A DNA stretch of 9,475 bases from positions 1-9,475 of the forward strand of contig JBMNNU010000117.1 in assembly GCA_050942695.1 (NCBI GenBank). The letters run 5' to 3'. This DNA comes from JBMNNU01 sp050942695 (GTDB lineage Bacteria; Chloroflexota; UBA6077). Position numbers and translations under genes: made by a program. Of the stretch, positions 1 through 6,846 are shown piece after piece. The notes below the pieces were generated by a model, which was not told the origin of the DNA, searched no databases, and was given only the letters and a program-made list of their open reading frames with translations. Position 1 is the stretch's first letter; each line of letters begins with the position of its first letter.

Positions 1-1284
1 GAGGAGACTATTGGCAAGTCCATCTCTATCATAATACCTCCGGATCGATCTGACGAACTCCGGTTAATTCTGGAAAGTGCCAGACGGGGCGAGCCGCTAA
101 CGCATTACGAGACGGTTCGAGTAGCCAAGGACGGACGGCTCCTGAATATCCTGGTAAGCGTATCGCCGATCAAAGACACTACTGGGAAAATCGTAGGTGC
201 GGCCTCCATCGGCCACGACATCACGGAGCGCAAGCGAGCCGAGGTAATCCTGGAGCGATACAGGCTGCTCTCTGAGTATACCAGGGATATCCTGCTCTTC
301 ATCAGGATGGACGGGCAGATTATCGAGGCCAACAGGGCGGCGGAAAGAGCCTACGGATACTCGAGAAACGAGTTGGTGACCCTCAATATTACGGATCTAC
401 GCCCCCCAGATGAGCAGCGTCTGTCGGGAGAGCAGATGAGGGAGGCATGGGAGAAAGGAGTACTATTCGAGACGGTGCATCGCCGCAAGGATGGGACTCT
501 CTTTCCCGTGGAGGTCAGTTCCCGAGGGGTGCAGATCGGGGGCGACCGCGTGCTGCTCAGCATCGTACGGGACATTACCGAGCGCAAGCGTGCAGAGGAG
601 GAGCGGAAGGACTTAATGAGAATGGTGAGCCACGACCTGCGGAATCCGCTCACGGCTGTGTTGGGACATGCAGAACTACTTCAGCGGATGTTGGTGAGGA
701 GCGGCCAGGACGGGCGAATGAGGAAAAGCGTCAATGCCATCTTAGTGGGAGCCCGCCGGATGAATACCATGATCCAGGACCTGGTGGACACGGTGAGGGC
801 GGAGTCCAGACAGATGACGCTTAACTACACCCGGTTGGATATCCGATCATTCGTGCAGGATTTGAAGCAGCGGATGGTTGGGGTGCTGGACACCTCCCGG
901 ATAAAGGTGGAGATACCGGAGGGGCTGCCAGAAGTGTGGGCCGATGCGGACCGCCTGGAAAGGGTGCTGGTCAACCTGCTCGACAATGGATTGAAGTATT
1001 CGGAAACCGAGATTCGGGTGACCGCTGCAAAAGAGGATGGAGAGATCAAGGTCTCCGTGAGTGATCGAGGAAGTGGAATCTCCCCCGAGGACATTCATCA
1101 TCTCTTTAGCCGATTCTTTCGGACCAAAGAAGCTCAGGAGAAAGCCGGAGGGCTGGGCCTTGGACTATACACCACCCGGATGCTGGTGGAGGCAATGGGA
1201 GGGAAGATCTGGGTAAAGAGTGAAGTTGGGAAGGGCTCCACCTTCACCTTCACCCTACCCACCGCCGATCGGCCGCAACAGTAG
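1..1284 (+). CDS. PAS domain sensor histidine kinase, 5' end cut by window edge
   Basis: The frame is open from base 1, so the gene begins outside the window; 427 residues are visible. Residues 1-79 are the end of one PAS domain, closing with the PAC-type string GHDITERKRAE. Residues 80-199 are a complete second PAS domain (LLFIRMDGQIIEANRAAERA), closing with VRDITERKRAE. The HisKA domain follows, with the H-box SHDLRNPLT and phospho-acceptor His211. The HATPase domain carries the N-box NLLDNGLKYS (Asn329), the G1 box DRGSGI (Asp355) and the G2 box GGLGLGLY (383-390). All catalytic landmarks are intact, so it should autophosphorylate and pass phosphate to a response regulator. The visible part has no membrane segment and would be cytosolic; anything further upstream is unseen. 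No response regulator lies downstream, so its partner is upstream or elsewhere. The signal sensed by the PAS domains cannot be read from the sequence. Confidence 0.95.
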   Translation, partial: EETIGKSISIIIPPDRSDELRLILESARRGEPLTHYETVRVAKDGRLLNILVSVSPIKDTTGKIVGAASIGHDITERKRAEVILERYRLLSEYTRDILLFIRMDGQIIEANRAAERAYGYSRNELVTLNITDLRPPDEQRLSGEQMREAWEKGVLFETVHRRKDGTLFPVEVSSRGVQIGGDRVLLSIVRDITERKRAEEERKDLMRMVSHDLRNPLTAVLGHAELLQRMLVRSGQDGRMRKSVNAILVGARRMNTMIQDLVDTVRAESRQMTLNYTRLDIRSFVQDLKQRMVGVLDTSRIKVEIPEGLPEVWADADRLERVLVNLLDNGLKYSETEIRVTAAKEDGEIKVSVSDRGSGISPEDIHHLFSRFFRTKEAQEKAGGLGLGLYTTRMLVEAMGGKIWVKSEVGKGSTFTFTLPTADRPQQ

Positions 1285-1320
1285 TCACCGACCTTCGTTC
1301 AGCCCTGTTTACTCAAAGAC

Positions 1321-1350
1321 TTGACCTGAAGGCTCCTTCACCGCCACAAT
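1321..1350 (+). promoter_or_regulatory. Possible sigma-70 promoter with a dyad in the spacer
   Basis: In the 190-base gap before the EamA gene, TTGACC (1321-1326) resembles a -35 box and CACAAT (1345-1350) a weak -10 box, 18 bases apart. The spacer contains a 6-2-6 palindrome, TGAAGG-CT-CCTTCA (1327-1340), where a repressor could block polymerase. The -10 match is only 4 of 6, and a start here would leave a leader of more than 100 bases. The dyad is seen directly; its role is inference. Confidence 0.25.
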
Positions 1351-1474
1351 CCTTTGTCATTCAGGGATATGGTTCGGAAGGTTGATTACAGTATGAAGAG
1401 TTGCTCTTTATTCTGTGATCTAGACCCCTCGCTCCTATGAGCTATCCCTGTTCACGGCAATCGAGGAGAGTCCT

Positions 1475-2323
1475 ATGCGCTATTATGCGGGGTTGGTCGT
1501 CGCCATCGTAGCCATCTCCTTCACCGCCATATTCATACGGCTGGCTGAAGCAGCAGCCCTGACTATCGCCACCTGGCGTATGGTGGCCACAGTGCTGCTG
1601 CTATTGCCCGCTTTAGTCGCCTTCGAGCGGCGCGGATTGCCCGCTCTCACGATGAGGGATTTCTTCTATTCCGCCATCTCCGGGATTTTTTTAGCTCTCC
1701 ATTTCGCCCTCTGGACTGTTTCTCTTGACTACACCTCCGTGGCCAGTTCAGTGGTGTTCGTGTCCACCCAACCGATATTCGTGGCCCTCTTTGCCTACTT
1801 CCTGTTCAAAGAGAAGCTAACCTTCGGAGTGCTGGGGGGGATCGGCCTGACCCTGCTGGGCGCCCTGCTTATAGGACTCCACGATCTGAGGGTGGGCGGG
1901 GAGAACCTTCTGGGGGACCTGCTTGCAACCGGAGGGGCAATTGCCTTGGTAGGGTATCTGTTACTGGGTAAATCGGTTAGAAGCCGTCAAGGCTTTTTGC
2001 TCTATTCGGCGCTCGTGTACTTGGCCTGCGCCCTAGGTCTGGCTCTGATGGGGCTCTGCCTGCGCGTTCCTTTGCTGGACTTTTCTCAAAGAGACCTCGT
2101 CCTCTTCTTTGCGCTCGCTGTCGCTACCCTGGGTGGCCATACGGTCTTCAACTGGGTTCTGAAACATTTGCCCGCCTCGGTAGTGGCGGTCTCCTTCGTG
2201 GGAGAGCCGGCCGGAGCTGCTTTACTGGCGTGGTTGATCCTGAATGAATCGGTTGGGATACTGACAGCCTTGGGTGGGCTAGCCATGTTAGCCGGTATTT
2301 ATATGACGGCACGAAGCAGTTGA
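1475..2323 (+). CDS. EamA/DMT-superfamily transporter
   Basis: This 282-residue, very hydrophobic protein has the two-repeat layout of the drug/metabolite transporter superfamily, with about ten membrane helices. The first EamA repeat spans roughly residues 8-138 and ends with the characteristic stretch VSTQPIFVALFAYFLFKEKL. The second spans roughly 147-280 and has the parallel stretch ending LLAWLILNES. Length is normal for the family. The ATG is supported by GAGGAG at 1463-1468, six bases upstream. Family members export amino acids, metabolites or drugs across the inner membrane; the substrate cannot be assigned here. It stands alone, with 190 bases before it and about 150 after it. No obvious terminator follows, so readthrough into the FlgM-like gene is possible. 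Confidence 0.9.
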   Translation: MRYYAGLVVAIVAISFTAIFIRLAEAAALTIATWRMVATVLLLLPALVAFERRGLPALTMRDFFYSAISGIFLALHFALWTVSLDYTSVASSVVFVSTQPIFVALFAYFLFKEKLTFGVLGGIGLTLLGALLIGLHDLRVGGENLLGDLLATGGAIALVGYLLLGKSVRSRQGFLLYSALVYLACALGLALMGLCLRVPLLDFSQRDLVLFFALAVATLGGHTVFNWVLKHLPASVVAVSFVGEPAGAALLAWLILNESVGILTALGGLAMLAGIYMTARSS

Positions 2324-2426
2324 ATCGGAATCGGGCTGTAAGCCGGCAGGCTGTAACATAATCTTAACCGAACAAGGGTGAGTACAACTGTGCATTCATC
2401 CGAATTATTAATATAGTAACACCGTG

Positions 2427-2458
2427 TAGAACGAATAATGGTGGGTAATATCGTTCTA
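2427..2458 (+). promoter_or_regulatory. Inverted repeat just ahead of the flgM ribosome binding site
   Basis: TAGAACGA (2427-2434) and TCGTTCTA (2451-2458) form a perfect 8-base inverted repeat separated by 16 bases. It ends 4 bases before the GGAG (2463-2466) that serves the FlgM-like gene. A -10-like TATAGT at 2412-2417 would place a transcript start near 2424, so the repeat would sit in the 5' leader or overlap the start site. It could be a protein operator or an RNA hairpin. There is no convincing -35 box and no clear sigma-28 consensus upstream. Confidence 0.35.
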
Positions 2459-2472
2459 TACTGGAGTAGGAT

Positions 2473-2766
2473 ATGGATGTGACAGGCATAAACCCTCAGC
2501 CTTCGGTCGCTGGTGTGCACCGCGAAGATGCGGATATCGGCGGAGATATCCAGATCAGACAACTGGCTTCAGCCTCCGATGGTGTGAGCATATCTGAGCA
2601 AGCGGAACAGGTGAAAAAGGCGATGAGAGCGGCGCAGGATTCTCCGGACCCTCGCAGCGAGCAGGTCATCAGGCTGAAGCAGGCGATCTCCAACGGCACA
2701 TACCATATTTCGGCGCAGAGTCTGGCCGTCGCGCTTATCGCGTACTGGACGGGCACTCGCTGGTAG
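2473..2766 (+). CDS. flgM: FlgM-like anti-sigma-28 factor
   Basis: The 97-residue protein matches the FlgM pattern: a polar, probably disordered N-terminal third, then a conserved C-terminal block at about residues 36-90. That block has the serine-containing start DGVSIS, a helix (AEQVKKAMRAAQ), a D-P-R-E-like linker and the hallmark segment VIRLKQAISNGTYHIS followed by ALI. In flagellated bacteria this half binds sigma-28 (FliA/SigD) and holds late flagellar genes off until the hook is complete. The start is fixed by GGAG (2463-2466) six bases before the ATG. The length is typical. No flagellar, chemotaxis or sigma-factor gene is near; neighbours are a DMT exporter and a membrane methyltransferase, so it is an orphan here. 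It may still act on a sigma-28 encoded elsewhere, or restrain another group-3 sigma factor. The C-terminal tail AYWTGTRW is an unusual aromatic ending. Confidence 0.85.
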   Translation: MDVTGINPQPSVAGVHREDADIGGDIQIRQLASASDGVSISEQAEQVKKAMRAAQDSPDPRSEQVIRLKQAISNGTYHISAQSLAVALIAYWTGTRW

Positions 2767-2995
2767 TAACTTGTTCCACTAGCCGCAGGTACTCTGGGAC
2801 AAGGTCGTGGTCTATGTGGCCATCAGGTTGGTACTCCCAATCCACCAGCTCTGCAATGTACTGAGCCCTCATGAAGATCAGGTGGTTGCGATCATTATTC
2901 CATACCCTTACAACATTTGTCTGAGTACCGGTACCTATAGAGTAGAAAAATGCTCCCGGAGGTGGTCCTTTCTTCGTAACCAGAGCCCTCGTTTT
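2735..2995 (-). pseudogene. Hidden leftward open frame, probable gene remnant of unknown function
   Basis: The complement strand stays open from just after a TAA at 2998-2996 to the TAA at 2737-2735, giving 86 residues that read like real protein. Segments include KKGPPPGAFFYSIGTGTQ, VRVWNNDRNHLIFM, AELVDWEYQPDGHIDHD and VPEYLRLVEQ. There is no ATG or GTG near the N-terminal end. The only ATG (2872-2870) lacks a ribosome binding site and would give 45 residues. A short ATG-initiated frame (3063-3010) lies upstream in another frame, so a frameshifted or decayed gene is plausible. The 3' end overlaps the FlgM-like gene by 32 bases. I do not recognise the family. A chance open frame cannot be excluded, but the rest of this gap of about 340 bases has no better candidate. 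Confidence 0.35.
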
Positions 2996-3103
2996 TTACG
3001 ATGTCAGGACTAGTCGACGTTATTATCATCGATTGCGGAAGTGACCTCCAGCAAGTGAGGCATTTCTGGAATCAGAATAACGGATAGTATCTGGGAGAAT
3101 GTG

Positions 3104-3754
3104 ATGGAAGACGTTTGGAGTCACTTTGGCCAATGGTGGGCGGTTGCGCTCTGGATCGTCATGTATGGCTTATTCCTGGCTTTCATACCGTTTTATAAAA
3201 AGAGTCAGATCCGCCCCGCAAGCGTCTATATGGCGTTCGTCGTTGCCCTGGCGTTCGAGATGTTTGGAGTGCCCCTTACCATGTACATCGTGGCGTGGGC
3301 TTTTGGCTACGTGCTCCCAGAAGGGGTACTGTGGGGCCACACCTTAATCAATCAGATCGGTTTCTGGGGGATGTATCTCGGCATAGCTACATCCTGTACC
3401 GGTGCGGTGCTGGTGATACTGGGCTGGAAAGAGATCTACCGGCACTACTGGAGCAAGGAAGAGGGCAAAGGGAAACTCGTCACAGCGGGGATCTACCGTT
3501 TCATTCGCCACCCCCAGTATACCGGCTTTTTCCTGATCACCTTCGGCATGATGGCGGAATGGGCAACGCTGCCCATGGTGATCATGTGGCCGATCCTGGT
3601 AGTGTTGTACTACCGCCTGGCGAAGAGGGAAGAGGCGGATATGGAGAAGGAGTTTGGCGAGGAATATCGCCTGTATAGGTTGCGAACATCTATGTTCGTG
3701 CCTCTCCCGAAATTCAAATCCACTCAGTTGAAGAGCGACCCCAGGCAAGCCTAG
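3104..3754 (+). CDS. Isoprenylcysteine carboxyl methyltransferase-like (ICMT/PEMT family) membrane protein
   Basis: The 216-residue integral membrane protein has about five hydrophobic segments (roughly residues 12-32, 42-68, 82-107 and two between 138 and 170). The SAM-binding signature of the ICMT/PEMT/NNMT-like family is complete: TAGIYRFIRHPQYTGF with Arg-His-Pro at 135-137, then the paired acidic residues REEADMEKEFGEEY (Glu176, Glu177). Family members methylate small or lipid-linked acceptors at the membrane, using S-adenosylmethionine. Bacteria lack prenylated CaaX proteins, so the acceptor is unknown. A GTG at 3101 precedes the ATG at 3104, but GGAG (3094-3097) is six bases from the ATG and only three from the GTG, so the ATG is preferred. 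A strong terminator follows, so this looks monocistronic or the end of its unit. Confidence 0.85.
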   Translation: MEDVWSHFGQWWAVALWIVMYGLFLAFIPFYKKSQIRPASVYMAFVVALAFEMFGVPLTMYIVAWAFGYVLPEGVLWGHTLINQIGFWGMYLGIATSCTGAVLVILGWKEIYRHYWSKEEGKGKLVTAGIYRFIRHPQYTGFFLITFGMMAEWATLPMVIMWPILVVLYYRLAKREEADMEKEFGEEYRLYRLRTSMFVPLPKFKSTQLKSDPRQA

Positions 3755-3791
3755 ACGTTGGGCCTTGCCTGTTCAATATACAGCGTCCAGA

Positions 3792-3829
3792 AGCGAGGCA
3801 GGAAGCAAACCCCTGCCTCGCTAGTTTTT
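3792..3829 (+). terminator. Intrinsic terminator after the methyltransferase gene
   Basis: AGCGAGGCAGG (3792-3802) pairs perfectly with CCTGCCTCGCT (3812-3822) around a 9-base loop, followed after two bases by five T residues (3825-3829). This is a textbook Rho-independent terminator for the rightward methyltransferase gene. A second, weaker hairpin without a T-tract lies just upstream and spans the stop codon: CAGGCAAG (3742-3749) with CTTGCCTG (3764-3771). Confidence 0.85.
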
Positions 3830-3936
3830 CCGCTCAGATCGCCAGCGAGCCTTTCGCGATCATTTGGTGTAGAATAGGGTCGTTGGCTGCTGAACCTCCT
3901 CTAGCCCAGCCCCACAGCAGTCCGTTGAAAGGTCAG

Positions 3937-5193
3937 ATGTCTACGGTTGTGAAAGGTAGCCCTTATCGATATCGATGGGCTGCCCTCGGTTTCGCTCTGC
4001 TTTGCCAGTGCAGCTCAAATATCATATACCAGGTTATACCCCCTCTCGCGCCCCTCTTTCAGCAGGATCTGGGTTTGACCAAAGCTGAGGTCGGATTGGT
4101 CTCGTCCGCTGCTTCGGTAGGGGTATGGAGCATCGTTTTGATGGGTGGATTAATTACCGACCGTTTCGGCGTCCGTAAGGTGATGGCTTTCTGCCTCATA
4201 GCGACCGGATGCATCATGTCGTCTATGTTGATGGCGAACTCTCTATTTTTCCTCCTCGCTGTGATGTTTTTGTCCGGTCTGGCGCGAGGCCCTGTCTTTC
4301 CCAGCTCTACCAAGGCCGTTGCGGAGTGGTTTCCAGCCAGGGAAAGGGCTACAGCCATGGGCATCAACAGGTTGGGGTTGCCGATTGCGGGCATATCCGC
4401 GGCCTCCATCCTGCCCGCTTTCGGGCTTGCTGTTGGCTGGCGAACTGCGGCGGCGGTACCAGGCCTGCTGGTGTTGATCTCAGGAATAGCGGTGGCTCTA
4501 TACTATCGCGATGCCCCGGTTCCCGTCCTCGGGAAAGCATCGCCCGTGAACGTTCGGCGAGCGATGCGGGAGCTGTTGCACAACCGGATGCTGCTGACCT
4601 TGTCAGCGGTCGGGTTCTTCTTCCTGTTCACCCAGTTTGCGCTGGTAACCTATCTGGTTCTGTACTTCAAAGAGGTCGCTCTGCTTGCGGTAATCCCTGA
4701 CGAAGCCACCCGCATAGTGGCCGCCGGGGGATATCTAGCCACCTGCCACGTCGGTGGGGCTTTCGGCAGGATTTTCTGGGGATTGGTCAGCGACAGACTA
4801 TTGAATGGCTATCGCGCGATAGTGCTGGCGATGATCGGAGGTATTTCAGCGTCGCTCCTGGCTCTCCTGGGGATCGCCAGCTCGGGTTGGCCCATCTGGC
4901 TTCTAACCGCGATCGCCTTCGGTTGTGGAGCAACAGCCCTCGGTTGGAACGGGGTCTTTGGGACACTGGTCACCGATACCGTGGGGCGAAAATACGCTGC
5001 TACCGGGGTGGGGCTAAGCATGACCATGACGGACATCGCAACGATATCCGCTCCCCCACTATTCGGCTTTCTGGTCGATATGAACGCAGGGTATTCGGTT
5101 GCCTACCTGGTAATCAGCCTGGCCGCTGCCACCGGCTGCCTAATCGCGCTGAACCTGCATAGGCAGGAAAAGCGGCTTCGGACTTCTAGCTGA
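3937..5193 (+). CDS. Major facilitator superfamily transporter
   Basis: The 418-residue protein has about twelve hydrophobic helices in two halves joined by a basic central loop (RRAMRELLHNR). MFS motif A lies between helices 2 and 3 (GGLITDRFGVRK, residues 70-81), and a degenerate copy sits in the second half (GRIFWGLVSDRL). It is a secondary carrier of the cytoplasmic membrane. The overall look is closest to anion or sugar-phosphate-permease-like MFS proteins, but the substrate cannot be read. The frame continues upstream to a TTG at 3883, adding 18 residues. I prefer the ATG at 3937 because AAAGG (3928-3932) precedes it and the extra residues are low-complexity and polar. A TAGAAT at 3870-3875 would start transcription close to 3883, so a leaderless TTG start is a minor alternative. 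It is separated from the previous gene by a terminator and from the next by about 290 bases. Confidence 0.9.
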   Translation: MSTVVKGSPYRYRWAALGFALLCQCSSNIIYQVIPPLAPLFQQDLGLTKAEVGLVSSAASVGVWSIVLMGGLITDRFGVRKVMAFCLIATGCIMSSMLMANSLFFLLAVMFLSGLARGPVFPSSTKAVAEWFPARERATAMGINRLGLPIAGISAASILPAFGLAVGWRTAAAVPGLLVLISGIAVALYYRDAPVPVLGKASPVNVRRAMRELLHNRMLLTLSAVGFFFLFTQFALVTYLVLYFKEVALLAVIPDEATRIVAAGGYLATCHVGGAFGRIFWGLVSDRLLNGYRAIVLAMIGGISASLLALLGIASSGWPIWLLTAIAFGCGATALGWNGVFGTLVTDTVGRKYAATGVGLSMTMTDIATISAPPLFGFLVDMNAGYSVAYLVISLAAATGCLIALNLHRQEKRLRTSS

Positions 5194-5487
5194 CCACGAT
5201 CCGATTAAGGCTTACGCCACGATTCGCCCCATGTTATCTTCCTCCCCAGGTCACGACCTGATTTGCATGGACGGAATACAGTAACGAGGTACTGCGAAGC
5301 CGTAGATCGGCTGGGGCGTAACCTACTCCTGCTTTTGTCGTAGCAACGGTTACGAAAAATGTATTAGAAGGTCGACGGCAGCAACACCTTTCTTCGTAGG
5401 TTTTTTCCCCCCAACGTCTGATTTCCGGACAAGGCTTCACTGCTATCCTGCCAATCAGTCATTCAGATTGCTATTGGCGGTGCAGTG
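5194..5487. other. Intergenic region with a short palindrome, no gene seen
   Basis: These roughly 290 bases between the MFS and S41 genes hold no convincing coding frame on either strand. The main structure is a 6-2-6 palindrome, CAGGTC-AC-GACCTG at 5247-5260, of the size expected for a dimeric repressor site. A short AGCCG/CGGCT stem lies near 5300. A T-then-C homopolymer run (GGTTTTTTCCCCCC) lies near 5400, after only a weak imperfect stem, so I do not call it a terminator. No clear promoter was found. Confidence 0.4.
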
Positions 5488-6819
5488 ATGATCGTTGAGA
5501 CGGAGAGGACGGTTAACGGAACAACTGATCTGGTTATCTGGCATGGAGTGTGTCAGGCCTTCAGCCTGGCGGTTGCCGGGATCGTGATTGCCGGGATAAT
5601 GGCCTTCGGCCTCCTTGGATGCAGCCCCAAGCCACTCAATCCCCCGAGTACCCCTGAAGAGGCTTGGCGCCAGGACCTCAACTACCTAGCCAACGAGCTA
5701 CCCAGGCTTCACAAGGATCTGTTTTTCCAGTTGCCGGAAGAGGATTTCCGACAGGAAGTTTCTCGATTGGATCAGACGATTCCCTCCCTGACCAGAGTCG
5801 AGACCATCTTGGGCATAGCCCGGCTGGTAGCGATGGTGGGAGATAGCCACACCAGGCTGGAGATGCCACAGAAGGCGATGAATTTCCACCTGTATCCCCT
5901 GGATATGTACTGGTTCAAGGATGGCCTCTACGTGATGCGGACTACCCCCGAGTACCGGCGAGCACTGGGAGCCCAGTTGGTCAAGATAGGGTCGAGCGAT
6001 GTCGAATCGGTAGCGATCAGAGCTAAGGAGTTGATCGCTCACGAGAACCAGGCGATGCTCAAACTCAATACCCCTCGGTACCTTATCCTAGCGGAGGTGC
6101 TCCAGGCGCAGGGCGTTCTGCCCACAGCAGAAAAAGGGCAGTTTACCTTTCAAGATGCCGAAGGCCGCCCTTTCGAAATGGAGGTAACACCGCTCCTCGG
6201 TAGCGAAGTAGGGGAGTTGGTATCGGCCGACGAAGCTGCCACAAAGCCAATGTACAGACAGAAACCGGAGGTGGCTTACTGGTTCCAATACCTTGAGGAT
6301 TCAAGGACGCTCTACGTTCAGTACAATCAGTGCCGGGAGATTGAGGGTCAGAGCTTCAAGGATTTCTCCAAGCAGGTGCTATCTTTTGTCGATGCCCATA
6401 CGGTGGATCGCTTTGTCCTGGATCTGCGGCACAACGCGGGCGGCAACTCCACCATTGCTGAGCCGCTGATAGCCGGGATCAAGCAGCGGCCCGGGATCAA
6501 CAGGAAGGGCCACCTCTTCGTAATCGTTGGGCGCTCGACCTTCTCGTCGGCCATCCTCAACGCTCTCCAATTAAAAAACGAGACTGAGGCCATCTTCGTG
6601 GGCGAACCGACTGCGGGCAAGCCGAACCATTACGGCGAGGTAAAGAGCCTCACCCTCCCCAATTCCGGCCTAAAGGTAAGCTACTCCACCAAGTATTTCC
6701 AATACGCAAAAGAGGATACGCCCTCCTTTGAGCCGGACCACCTGGTAGAGCTCGAAGCAGCCGATGTCCTGGCTGGCCGAGACCCGGCGCTGGAAATAAT
6801 CTTGCAGTACCCGCGGTAG
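5488..6819 (+). CDS. S41-family (C-terminal processing/tricorn-like) serine peptidase, lipoprotein
   Basis: The 443-residue protein starts with an unusually long polar N-region (about 24 residues), then a hydrophobic stretch ending in the lipobox LLGC (Cys45), so it should be lipid-anchored outside the cytoplasmic membrane. Residues 55-124 form the helical N-terminal part ending in GDSHTRL, as in many S41 proteins. A PDZ-like remnant lies near 161-200 (GAQLVKIGSS). The catalytic domain has the substrate-loop motif DLRHNAGG (312-319), the probable nucleophile Ser353 in STFSSA and the probable general base Lys378 in GEPTAGK. The 25-residue Ser-to-Lys spacing fits the CtpA-type dyad. A GTG at 5485 immediately precedes the ATG; GGCGG (5476-5480) favours the ATG at 5488. 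It is probably co-transcribed with the DUF2267 gene 27 bases downstream. The substrate is unknown. Confidence 0.87.
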   Translation: MIVETERTVNGTTDLVIWHGVCQAFSLAVAGIVIAGIMAFGLLGCSPKPLNPPSTPEEAWRQDLNYLANELPRLHKDLFFQLPEEDFRQEVSRLDQTIPSLTRVETILGIARLVAMVGDSHTRLEMPQKAMNFHLYPLDMYWFKDGLYVMRTTPEYRRALGAQLVKIGSSDVESVAIRAKELIAHENQAMLKLNTPRYLILAEVLQAQGVLPTAEKGQFTFQDAEGRPFEMEVTPLLGSEVGELVSADEAATKPMYRQKPEVAYWFQYLEDSRTLYVQYNQCREIEGQSFKDFSKQVLSFVDAHTVDRFVLDLRHNAGGNSTIAEPLIAGIKQRPGINRKGHLFVIVGRSTFSSAILNALQLKNETEAIFVGEPTAGKPNHYGEVKSLTLPNSGLKVSYSTKYFQYAKEDTPSFEPDHLVELEAADVLAGRDPALEIILQYPR

Positions 6820-6846
6820 GGTTTTAACTCCAGGGAGTTGGGGAAG

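Noticed and set aside
447..824. Second long rightward frame inside the histidine kinase gene
   Set aside because: It is an out-of-frame shadow of the kinase, whose own frame has all conserved motifs.
2334..2356. Direct repeat GGCTGTAA at 2334-2341 and 2349-2356
   Set aside because: Only two 8-base copies just after the EamA stop, with no promoter context; easily coincidental.
2341..2472. Sigma-28 promoter ahead of flgM
   Set aside because: No sequence close to the TAAA / GCCGATAA consensus with proper spacing was found.
2807..3013. Rightward GTG-initiated 68-residue frame in the gap after flgM
   Set aside because: It has no ribosome binding site and an improbable composition, and it lies opposite the more protein-like leftward frame at 2735-2995.
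5340..5415. Possible terminator before the GGTTTTTTCCCCCC run
   Set aside because: The only preceding stem (AAGGT/ACCTT) is short and imperfect, and it is about eight bases from the T-run.
5234..5440. Leftward 68-residue frame in the gap before the S41 gene
   Set aside because: Arginine- and cysteine-rich composition with no recognisable pattern and no ribosome binding site; it looks like chance.
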